Assembly: GCA_021793595.1 (NCBI GenBank)
Contig: JAJYSL010000278.1
Location: 1 to 5,838 of the forward strand
DNA from: Acidobacteriota bacterium
GTDB taxonomy: Bacteria > Acidobacteriota > Terriglobia > Terriglobales > Acidobacteriaceae
DNA: 5,838 nucleotides
Direction of reading: 5' to 3'
Below the pieces are notes generated by a model. It had not been told where the DNA came from. It worked only from the letters and a program-made list of their open reading frames with translations, and ran no database searches. The translations under genes were made by a program, and so were the position numbers. Shown in pieces: positions 1-5,152 of this stretch. Numbering within the stretch: position 1 is the first letter of the stretch; each line of letters opens with the position of its first letter.

Positions 1-328
1 CGGCTTCCTGCACCAACACGGCACGCTGCACCAGGGCCTGACCGGCGCGCTGCATGAGGAACGGCAGCACGAAATCCGGATAATGATTCTGCTGCTGCAT
101 GCGTTGCGCCACCTGCTGCACTTCCGCCGCATGTACGTCCGTGGAGGAACCAAACAGGCGCCCAAAGATGCTGTCGCTGTGCACAACGGCGAAATTGCTG
201 TCGCTGGAAACGGTGTCCTGAAAGATGCCGGGGACAAGGGTGATCACCATAAGGATGGCGGTGATGGAGATGAGACCGATGAAAATGCCCTTGACTAAGC
301 GGCTGTCCTGCTGAAGAAAACGAATCAT
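1..328 (-). CDS. Membrane-anchored peptidyl-prolyl cis-trans isomerase, SurA/PpiD-like (N-terminal part, cut by window edge)
   Basis: Only the first 109 codons are visible; the gene continues past base 1. The ATG at 326-328 is the only sensible start, because an in-frame TAA lies at 344-346 and no other start codon falls between. The protein opens with a short basic segment (MIRFLQQDSRLVKG) followed by one hydrophobic span at about residues 14-36, then an extracytoplasmic region. Residues about 66-109 (AAEVQQVAQRMQQ, then FVLPFLMQRAGQALVQRAVL) resemble the helical SurA N-terminal chaperone domain found in SurA, PpiD and related parvulin-type isomerases. The PPIase domain itself would lie outside the window. 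Family knowledge suggests an inner-membrane-tethered periplasmic folding factor for exported proteins. The ribosome site is weak (only AAGG far upstream). The 141-bp gap before it suggests its own promoter. Recognition rests on the membrane anchor plus the helical pattern, so the exact subfamily is uncertain. Confidence 0.75.
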   Translation of the reverse strand, partial: MIRFLQQDSRLVKGIFIGLISITAILMVITLVPGIFQDTVSSDSNFAVVHSDSIFGRLFGSSTDVHAAEVQQVAQRMQQQNHYPDFVLPFLMQRAGQALVQRAVLVQEA

Positions 329-421
329 GTGCGGGCAACGACCTTACATCCAGGCCTTGAGCCGGGACGAGAATTGGCTGCGTACACCTCTGCCTTGGGG
401 GAAAGGGACGCGGTTCTTAAT

Positions 422-427
422 ATTATA
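422..427 (-). promoter_or_regulatory. TATAAT-like -10 box in the 141-bp gap upstream of the isomerase gene
   Basis: On the minus strand the intergenic gap (329-469) contains a perfect TATAAT in an AT-rich patch within GC-rich surroundings. Transcription from it would start near 415 and leave a leader of roughly 87 nt before the ATG at 328. No good TTGACA-like -35 lies at 16-18 bp spacing; the hexamer at 445-450 reads CTCGAA. The call therefore rests on the -10 match and the location. I see no convincing intrinsic terminator in the same gap: only a 4-bp stem (CCTT/AAGG) around a C-rich loop, without a T-tract. Confidence 0.3.
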
Positions 428-469
428 AATGGATTCCAATGTCGTTCGAGTGAGGCGCACAACAGGTAT

Positions 470-1771
470 TCAGTAGGGATAGCCTCCCGGAGGGCCGCCC
501 GGCGGCGGATAACCTGGCGGCGGATACCCTGGCTGTGGATAACCTGGCGGCTGAGAGCCACCGTATCCGCGACGCCGGCGGCCATAGGCCGACGGAGGAA
601 GGTGGGAGGCGAGCATGCGAATTTCGCCTTCGGTGGGTTCGTGAACCGTGAGGGGTGCATTCAGATAAAACGTCAACACCGACTCGGCAGGGATCATGAG
701 CCGCGGGCCGCCCCACAAAGAGGAAAGCCCAGCACCGCCCACACCGCCCAGCAAGCCGCCCAGCAACGCCCCGTCTCCGCCGCCGAAGGCGCCGCCGAGA
801 ACGGTACCGGCCAATCCGCCGCCGACAATGTTGGCGGTGGATTGGCCGCCCTTGCCCGGACCTCCGCGAGCCCAGATGTAGCTGCTGAGCGGATAGGTGC
901 TGTTGGCCACATTGAGGCCGGTCAGTTGCAGGGCTAGATGTGGGCGGCCCTTGAGATGGCCGGGACCGCGGGCGTCAATCACCGTGCCGAACACGTCGGC
1001 CCCTTTGGGAACCGCGATCATGCCATTCTGCACCACAACGTCCTGCACCAGAATGCCGTGAAACCGCTGGCCGAGCTGGGTGTGTTTGCTGTCCAGGGTC
1101 TGCATGATCATGACGTAGATAGGCGTCTTGGGGGCAATGGTGAGCGTCTGTGAGGGGTTGTTCGCGGGCGGAGGCGGAGCATTCTGGCCGTAGCCGGACT
1201 CAGCAGGATTGCCGGGCTCCGGAGGACTGCTGGGAGAGGGGGGCGAATTGGGACTTGGGGCTTCACCATTCTGGCTGTAGCCCGGGGGCGGAGGCGGAGG
1301 AGTCTCCTGGTTGCCGGGCACTCCATTTTGTTGCTGGCCGGAGAAGCCAGGCGCGCTTTGCGGGGGCGCTCCGATGGCGATCTTATCGTCGATCGACTGG
1401 ACGCCGGCAACGGACTTCGCCATCTGCTCCGCCTGGGTGCGCAGCGCCTGTGTGGGGACGGTTCCGGTGAGGGTGACAATGCCGCTGTGCACCCAGATGC
1501 CAAGATCCAGCGGGCGCAGAGTGTTGGAGGCCATCAATTTTGCGTTGAGATCTTCGGCAATGGCGCTGTCGGCGCGCTGCTGGATCTGGGTCGGGACGGC
1601 CTGGGACGGGGTGGCGGACTGCTGCGCGTGGGCGGGCACGCAGAGCAAGCCCGCGCCAGCCGCAAGGAAGGCGAGGAGGAGCCTGCGCGTGCGCATATGG
1701 CCAGGGAGCGCCTGGATGCGCCGAAAAGCTGACAGAGAACCGGGACAGGGGGTGGAACCCGCAATGCTCAC
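470..1771 (-). CDS. Secreted BON-domain protein with proline-rich linker, glycine-zipper stretch and PGYPP tail
   Basis: Function unknown; probably a periplasmic or envelope-associated structural or stress protein. The GTG start gives 433 residues. Residues 26-49 form a signal peptide (MRTRRLLLAFLAAGAG core, likely cleavage after AHA). Residues about 64-133 match a BON domain (DLGIWVHSGIVTLTGTVPT, then VAGVQSIDDKIAI), a fold linked to phospholipid or membrane binding in OsmY-type proteins. Residues 134-207 are a Pro/Asn/Gly-rich linker, 208-300 a beta-rich domain containing VPKGADVFGTVIDARGPG, and 314-354 a glycine-zipper-like run (GGGLAGTVLGGAFGGG). Residues 356-376 (LMIPAESVLTFYLNAPLTV) resemble the end of VirB10/TrbI-like beta domains; that resemblance is only suggestive. 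The tail after 396 is RRRRGYGG followed by GYPPP repeats. The start could instead be the ATG at 1694-1696 (408 residues), which has no ribosome site, whereas the GTG has GAGGGA 7 nt upstream. It begins 28 nt after the truncated glycosyltransferase. Confidence 0.8.
   Translation of the reverse strand: MSIAGSTPCPGSLSAFRRIQALPGHMRTRRLLLAFLAAGAGLLCVPAHAQQSATPSQAVPTQIQQRADSAIAEDLNAKLMASNTLRPLDLGIWVHSGIVTLTGTVPTQALRTQAEQMAKSVAGVQSIDDKIAIGAPPQSAPGFSGQQQNGVPGNQETPPPPPPGYSQNGEAPSPNSPPSPSSPPEPGNPAESGYGQNAPPPPANNPSQTLTIAPKTPIYVMIMQTLDSKHTQLGQRFHGILVQDVVVQNGMIAVPKGADVFGTVIDARGPGHLKGRPHLALQLTGLNVANSTYPLSSYIWARGGPGKGGQSTANIVGGGLAGTVLGGAFGGGDGALLGGLLGGVGGAGLSSLWGGPRLMIPAESVLTFYLNAPLTVHEPTEGEIRMLASHLPPSAYGRRRRGYGGSQPPGYPQPGYPPPGYPPPGGPPGGYPY
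507..551 (-). repeat. 15-bp tandem repeat (three units) encoding PGYPP in the BON-protein tail
   Basis: On the plus strand three units start at 507, 522 and 537, each 15 bp apart. The outer two share the identical 14-mer GGATAACCTGGCGG, while the middle unit differs (GGATACCCTGGC). In the minus-strand reading frame each unit encodes one pentapeptide of the PGYPP/PGYPQ type. Such tandem arrays gain or lose units by slippage without breaking the frame, so tail length may vary between strains. Confidence 0.8.
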
Positions 1772-1778
1772 AGAACTT

Positions 1779-1784
1779 TCCCTC
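1779..1784 (-). promoter_or_regulatory. Ribosome binding site GAGGGA supporting a GTG start for the BON gene
   Basis: Minus-strand GAGGGA lies 7 nt before the GTG at 1769-1771. No comparable site precedes the downstream ATG at 1694-1696. This favours the GTG start even though it gives a long 25-residue extension ahead of the signal-peptide core. Confidence 0.5.
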
Positions 1785-1799
1785 GATAGAGATATTTTC

Positions 1800-2300
1800 T
1801 CACCCTATGCAGACGCGGGCGGAGAGGAAAAGTTGCCACGGTACGGTAGAAATCGACACTGGGGGATTAGGCGGATGGGCGCAATCGTCGGAATAAATAA
1901 ACCTCGCACCGCAATGCAGATATTTGTCGACAACGGTCTGGATTGTGTCTGGCGTCGCAAAAGCATCCTTTACGTTCATGAAATTCAACCATTGTCCGGT
2001 GGAGGCTCTGACGCCTTTATTCATGGCGTCGTAGATGCCGGAATCGGGCTCGCTGAGCCAGTGATCGATTTTGTCGTCCCACTGCTGCAGAACTTCGAGG
2101 GTTCCATCGTCGGAGGCACCGTCGATGACGATCCATTCCAGTTGGGGATTCTCGAATGTGGAGATGTTGTCGAGCAGACGGATGCATTCCTGCCGGTCGC
2201 GGAAGAGGACGACGATGATGGAGACCAGCGGGCGATTCGCGCCGATGGCCTCCCGGGTTCGGCGGCCACCTTCCAGACGCTGGGTTTTCTCCAACGGCAT
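1800..2300 (-). CDS. Family 2 glycosyltransferase (GT-A fold), C-terminally truncated
   Basis: At 166 codons it is well short of the usual 250-300 residues. The visible part is clearly GT2. PLVSIIVVLFRDRQECIRLL (about residues 24-43) is the first beta-alpha unit, LEWIVIDGASDDGT (about 54-67) the nucleotide-binding strand and loop, and SEPDSGIYDAMNKG (about 82-95) the conserved SExDxGIYDAMNKG block. GQWLNFMNVKDAF (about 102-114) is the metal-site segment, where relatives usually read NAGD. After FIYSDD (about 134-139) the last 27 residues (CAHPPNPPVSI and onward) do not look like GT2. The acceptor-binding half, usually with an HQ motif and a DYDL-type motif, is missing, and the other two minus frames of 1800-1905 do not supply it. 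The start is ATG with AGAGG 10 nt upstream. It lies 62 nt after the methyltransferase gene. It is probably inactive or altered, as a donor-binding fragment left by a deletion. Confidence 0.75.
   Translation of the reverse strand: MPLEKTQRLEGGRRTREAIGANRPLVSIIVVLFRDRQECIRLLDNISTFENPQLEWIVIDGASDDGTLEVLQQWDDKIDHWLSEPDSGIYDAMNKGVRASTGQWLNFMNVKDAFATPDTIQTVVDKYLHCGARFIYSDDCAHPPNPPVSISTVPWQLFLSARVCIG
1809..1836 (-). promoter_or_regulatory. Possible ECF (sigma-E-like) promoter ahead of the BON gene
   Basis: The minus strand shows GCAACTT (1830-1836), exactly 15 bp, then GTCTGC (1809-1814). The E. coli sigma-E consensus is GGAACTT, N15, GTCTAA, so this is 6 of 7 plus 4 of 6. It sits inside the last codons of the truncated glycosyltransferase and would start transcription around 1800, about 30 nt before the GTG. 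It is a single pattern match using a distant organism's consensus, so confidence is low. Confidence 0.15.
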
Positions 2301-2304
2301 ATCG

Positions 2305-2355
2305 CTAGGGCCTCTGTAAGGGGCTGAACCGTTCGTCGATGCGCTCGAAATCCAT
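2305..2355 (-). other. 16-codon mini-ORF between the methyltransferase and family-2 glycosyltransferase genes
   Basis: The frame encodes MDFERIDERFSPLQRP and its TAG ends 4 nt before the glycosyltransferase ATG. It has no ribosome site. The same frame stays open upstream into the 3' end of the methyltransferase gene (reading ELRYDKSI before the Met), so it could also be a frameshifted remnant of the methyltransferase C-terminus, or chance. Translation is unproven. Confidence 0.15.
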
Positions 2356-2362
2356 GATGGAC

Positions 2363-3136
2363 TTATCGTAGCGGAGTTCCGCTGGTCGCTTCAAAGTCGG
2401 AAGGAATGAGAGATTTCCTGCGACGGATGTGCTTCATCAGAGTGCTGGTTCGCGGCCCCGTAGCCAGGCGAAGTTTGAGCGCGCTCACGGGTTCTCGGGT
2501 GAACAAGTGGAAGCCATTGCTGGAGGAAACATGTCGGCCATAGTGACGCGCAAGTTGCGTCAAGGCCGTAGGGGTATAAAACGAGACATGCTGTCCGCCA
2601 CGGACGACGTAGTACCACCAGTTTGGCGGCGCAGGGGGCGGGTCAGGGACCAATAAAGTGGTCGTCAGGACATTGTCAGACAGAGCGAAGATGGGCGCCA
2701 TGCCCTCGATAGGATCGGGGAGATGTTCCATCAATTCAAACGCCGTGACCAGATCGTAGCGGGTGCCCTCTGCGTGCTCGAAGGTACGAGCGTGGATGTT
2801 CTTGGCATATAAATCCTGCCAGAAGAAATTGAATCCGCGGTCGCGCATCAGGCGGACGAAGGTGCCGTGACCGCCGCTGTAGTCCAGAAACTTCTGTCCG
2901 TCAGGAAAGAGCAAGGAGATCACGGCAGAGGTGACGGTTGAAGTCAGCAAATTTCTTTGCATGATACCGACGTCGGCGGCAACCAGCGCTTCGGTGTAGG
3001 CTTCCTCGAGCCAGTAGGGCTGCTCGGTCTGGATGAAGCCACAGCCCGGACAGCGAAAATACTGCACCTGATATTTGTCCAGCAGAAGCGCCTGCCCAAA
3101 ATGGGCCGACTCGGTATGGCAGATTCCGCAGATCAT
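2363..3136 (-). CDS. Class I SAM-dependent methyltransferase with N-terminal zinc ribbon
   Basis: The protein has 257 residues. An N-terminal four-cysteine zinc ribbon (C3, C6, C29, C32; MICGIC and FRCPGCGF) precedes a Rossmann-type methyltransferase. SAM motif I is LDYSGGHGTF (about residues 84-93), the acidic residue after strand 2 is in WQDLY (D108), and FELMEHLPDP (133-142) is the post-strand-4 motif typical of Methyltransf_23-like enzymes. GGQHVSFYTPTALTQLARHYG (about 180-200) and a basic tail (KHIRRRKSLIPSDFE, 235-249) follow, so the enzyme looks full length. Such zinc-ribbon methyltransferases are common in sugar-nucleotide and polysaccharide loci, where they methylate sugars or glycans; the substrate cannot be read from the sequence. 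The only nearby ribosome site is GGAG about 12 nt upstream, inside a 16-codon mini-ORF, so coupled initiation is possible. GC content matches the left half of the window, unlike the upstream genes. Confidence 0.85.
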   Translation of the reverse strand: MICGICHTESAHFGQALLLDKYQVQYFRCPGCGFIQTEQPYWLEEAYTEALVAADVGIMQRNLLTSTVTSAVISLLFPDGQKFLDYSGGHGTFVRLMRDRGFNFFWQDLYAKNIHARTFEHAEGTRYDLVTAFELMEHLPDPIEGMAPIFALSDNVLTTTLLVPDPPPAPPNWWYYVVRGGQHVSFYTPTALTQLARHYGRHVSSSNGFHLFTREPVSALKLRLATGPRTSTLMKHIRRRKSLIPSDFEATSGTPLR

Positions 3137-3140
3137 GGAC

Positions 3141-3191
3141 TTAGGCGCGCTCCAGCTCGGCCTCGAGCATTCGTTTTACGACTCCGGCCAT
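3141..3191 (-). other. 16-codon frame between acetyltransferase and methyltransferase: possible gene remnant or leader ORF
   Basis: The frame begins 2 nt after the acetyltransferase stop, encodes MAGVVKRMLEAELERA, and its TAA ends 4 nt before the methyltransferase ATG. AAGG lies 6 nt before its ATG, so it could be translated. The peptide is a plausible amphipathic helix, and its codons mostly end in G or C like the genes to the left but unlike the AT-richer acetyltransferase on its other side. The best guess is the surviving 3' tail of an older gene, now serving at most to couple translation. It may also be chance. Confidence 0.25.
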
Positions 3192-3193
3192 CT

Positions 3194-3856
3194 TTAGCCT
3201 TGGATTTTTCTGACGATCGGCCTCGCGGGAATTCCGACTACAGTTGTTCCAGGTTCTACATTCCTGTTGACAACTGCCCCTGCACCCACAATCGCAGAAT
3301 CGCCGATCACGACATCTTCTAAGATTTGCGCTCCGGTGCCAACCAGGACCCCAGCGCCGACACGTGCCCATCCAGAAATATTTACCGACGGATTGATCAC
3401 GCTTCCCTTACCTATCTTGGCCTCATGCCCAATCGTGCATGCAAAATTCACCATCGAAAACGATTCAAATAGAATATTGACTGTACCTATAATGCCTGGG
3501 CAAAGTATGACTCCCTCCTCTAGGACACAGGAATTAAAATCCAGGATCACTGAGGGATGAATGATTACCGGCCACTCAATTTTCGGATATTGTTTCTTCA
3601 ATCTTTCAGCGATTTTCAGTCGAGCTGAGGGATCGCCGATCCCGATGGCAAGCGCGTCTATTTGATTCGATTCCAGCCATGCAGCCTCTTCGTGCACGCC
3701 GCGCTCTGGGGTCATTAGCTTCTGTATATTGTTTTCCAACAGGCAAGCTACTTCAAATGGTTCGAAGCGCTTTCCGGCGTCAGCGACAATTTCTGATAGT
3801 ATCCATCGGAGTTCGCGTGCAAAACCGCCAGCGCCCACAATTGCAATTCGCCTCAT
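3194..3856 (-). CDS. NeuD/PglD/PerB-type sugar O- or N-acetyltransferase (left-handed beta-helix)
   Basis: At 220 residues it is the normal length for the family. RRIAIVGAGGFARE (about 2-15) is the N-terminal Rossmann-like nucleotide-sugar binding domain (PglD_N). Hexapeptide-repeat coils follow from about residue 97 to 215, ending with the typical GIPARPIVRKI. FACTIGHEAKIG (138-149) carries the expected catalytic His (H144) followed by Glu (E145), as in PglD and PerB. These enzymes use acetyl-CoA to acetylate the amine of 4-amino-sugar nucleotides; NeuD itself acts on sialic-acid sugars. The aminotransferase two genes upstream favours N-acetylation of a 4-amino sugar. The ATG overlaps the preceding glycosyltransferase stop (ATGA), with GAGGTG 5 nt upstream (3862-3867), so translation is coupled and the start is secure. 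Its base composition is notably AT-richer than the genes after it. Confidence 0.88.
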   Translation of the reverse strand: MRRIAIVGAGGFARELRWILSEIVADAGKRFEPFEVACLLENNIQKLMTPERGVHEEAAWLESNQIDALAIGIGDPSARLKIAERLKKQYPKIEWPVIIHPSVILDFNSCVLEEGVILCPGIIGTVNILFESFSMVNFACTIGHEAKIGKGSVINPSVNISGWARVGAGVLVGTGAQILEDVVIGDSAIVGAGAVVNRNVEPGTTVVGIPARPIVRKIQG

Positions 3857-5115
3857 TTTCGCACCTCAGCGATAGGCTCCCGCGAGTCACGGGCGAAGTT
3901 GGCAACATCTAGCAGACGTGCTCCAAACTCTCGCCTGCGTTGGGCCAGAATCTCAAGTGCTTTGATTTTGCCCATTCGAATGGGTGGATCATTCAGAAAT
4001 TCCAGCATCTTCTTGGCAAGGTCTTCTGCCGAACCAGCGCGGAAGAATTCTATAACCCCAATATCTATTTCTCGATTTACATCGATGTCGGATACGATCG
4101 CCGGAGTACAAGTAGACACAGCATCATACACAGCTCCGCCTCCCGGCCCGCCTTCAAAAAGTGTTGGCTGAATTAGAGCGACCGATTGTCTCATAATCGC
4201 CAGCTGATCTCGCTTGGGAAGGACTCCCAGAAAATGTATCTTCTCCTGCAGGTGATTCTTCGCAATCCAAGTTTTCAGTTTATCGAAATGCCCGGGCCAG
4301 CGATAATCCGTCGTGTTGCCCGTACAAAGAATATGGACGTCGCGCCCGGCATCCTGAACCAAATGCAAAGCAGCAAAGGCAGTTTCATGCGATTTATGTA
4401 TCCAAAATTGGTTTGAGATCAGGAAATACTTGTCCGGGAGATTGTAGGTCCTGCCAACATCAACGGAGTCATCGGAAAGAACAGGATTTATTGGGGGACA
4501 AAATGGCAATACGAAGAGCTTTGCTTGATGATTTGGATAAAACTCTTCAATGTCATCGACTACGGTCCTTGCGTTCACCACGACCGCGCCTGCGTCTGCT
4601 AAAAGCCGGCTAAATATGCGATCTCTTTGTACACACTCCTGCCGGCTGAAGAAATGAGGCAGCCGCTTGTGCTGCAAATCCGGGAGATAACCTATCCACG
4701 GAACAGGAAAGTTTCTTCCGAGGGATAGTTGACATGGAAAAAGAACTTCCGACTTACGCCGCGATAGGACTTTTATTAGCCCTGCGCGAGAATTCCTATA
4801 TGGAATAATCTCAACCGTTCCTTCGACGTGATTCATCGCGTCTTGAAGCTCGGCAACAGATACAGGTGAGTTCTGAGACTTCTTGTCCTTTGTGATGAAC
4901 GCGATTAATTGACACTTGATTGAATAGGCTACCGACCTCATACGTTGCGTTAGCGTATGATTCGGTATCAGAACATCCCATTTCCCTACCGACACGCTGG
5001 AACTCAGACCGCTAATACATAGGCGCAAGAAATCCACTCCGCCGGTCCAGCCTATAAGCGACTCTCCTAGAAAGGCGATGCGCACTTCGTTGCCTTCTGA
5101 GGCTAAATTCGACAT
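3853..5115 (-). CDS. Family 4 (GT-B) glycosyltransferase
   Basis: The protein has 420 residues, normal for a GT-B enzyme. The N-terminal domain opens with VRIAFLGESLIGWTGGVDFLR (about 11-31), with the glycine-rich loop after strand 1. GYLPDLQHKRLPHFFS (about 142-157) is a block found in many GT4 enzymes. The C-terminal donor-binding domain shows YFLISNQFWIHKSHETAFAA (about 230-249), IHFLGVLPKRDQLAIMRQS (about 293-311) and LFEGGPGGGAVYDA (319-332). The last corresponds to the EX7E motif region, with E321 in place but Asp or Tyr where the second Glu usually sits. The protein presumably transfers a nucleotide-activated sugar to a lipid-linked glycan or another saccharide on the cytoplasmic side; donor and acceptor are unknown. 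The start is ATG with AGGAG 4 nt upstream (5120-5124), 37 nt after the aminotransferase stop. The stop overlaps the acetyltransferase start by 4 nt. One operon with both neighbours is likely. Confidence 0.88.
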   Translation of the reverse strand: MSNLASEGNEVRIAFLGESLIGWTGGVDFLRLCISGLSSSVSVGKWDVLIPNHTLTQRMRSVAYSIKCQLIAFITKDKKSQNSPVSVAELQDAMNHVEGTVEIIPYRNSRAGLIKVLSRRKSEVLFPCQLSLGRNFPVPWIGYLPDLQHKRLPHFFSRQECVQRDRIFSRLLADAGAVVVNARTVVDDIEEFYPNHQAKLFVLPFCPPINPVLSDDSVDVGRTYNLPDKYFLISNQFWIHKSHETAFAALHLVQDAGRDVHILCTGNTTDYRWPGHFDKLKTWIAKNHLQEKIHFLGVLPKRDQLAIMRQSVALIQPTLFEGGPGGGAVYDAVSTCTPAIVSDIDVNREIDIGVIEFFRAGSAEDLAKKMLEFLNDPPIRMGKIKALEILAQRRREFGARLLDVANFARDSREPIAEVRK

Positions 5116-5152
5116 CTGACTCCTGACACAGTATGACTGTTCGAATTGAATG

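Noticed and set aside
329..469. Intrinsic terminator after the BON gene
   Set aside because: Only a 4-bp CCTT/AAGG stem was found and there is no T-tract following it on the minus strand.
329..937. Plus-strand open frame of about 202 codons antisense to the 3' end of the BON gene
   Set aside because: Its low-complexity Arg/Ala-rich content mirrors the repeat tail and glycine-rich codons of the BON gene; no independent coding evidence.
1160..1300. Two GGCGGAGGCGGAG patches and repeated CATTCTGGC(C/T)GTAGCC blocks as a regulatory or mobile repeat
   Set aside because: They encode the repeated GY(G/S)QN and PPPP segments of the proline-rich linker; protein-level low complexity explains them.
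1108..1503. Second minus-strand frame of 131 codons inside the BON gene
   Set aside because: It is an out-of-frame reading of the proline-rich linker, giving Ser/Arg/Pro-rich noise; the BON frame has clear domains.
1311..2327. Plus-strand open frame of 338 codons, antisense to the BON and GT2 genes
   Set aside because: It spans two genes with recognisable domains on the opposite strand, shows no domain, signal or ribosome site, and is rich in Cys, Trp and Arg as expected for an antisense frame of GC-rich coding DNA.
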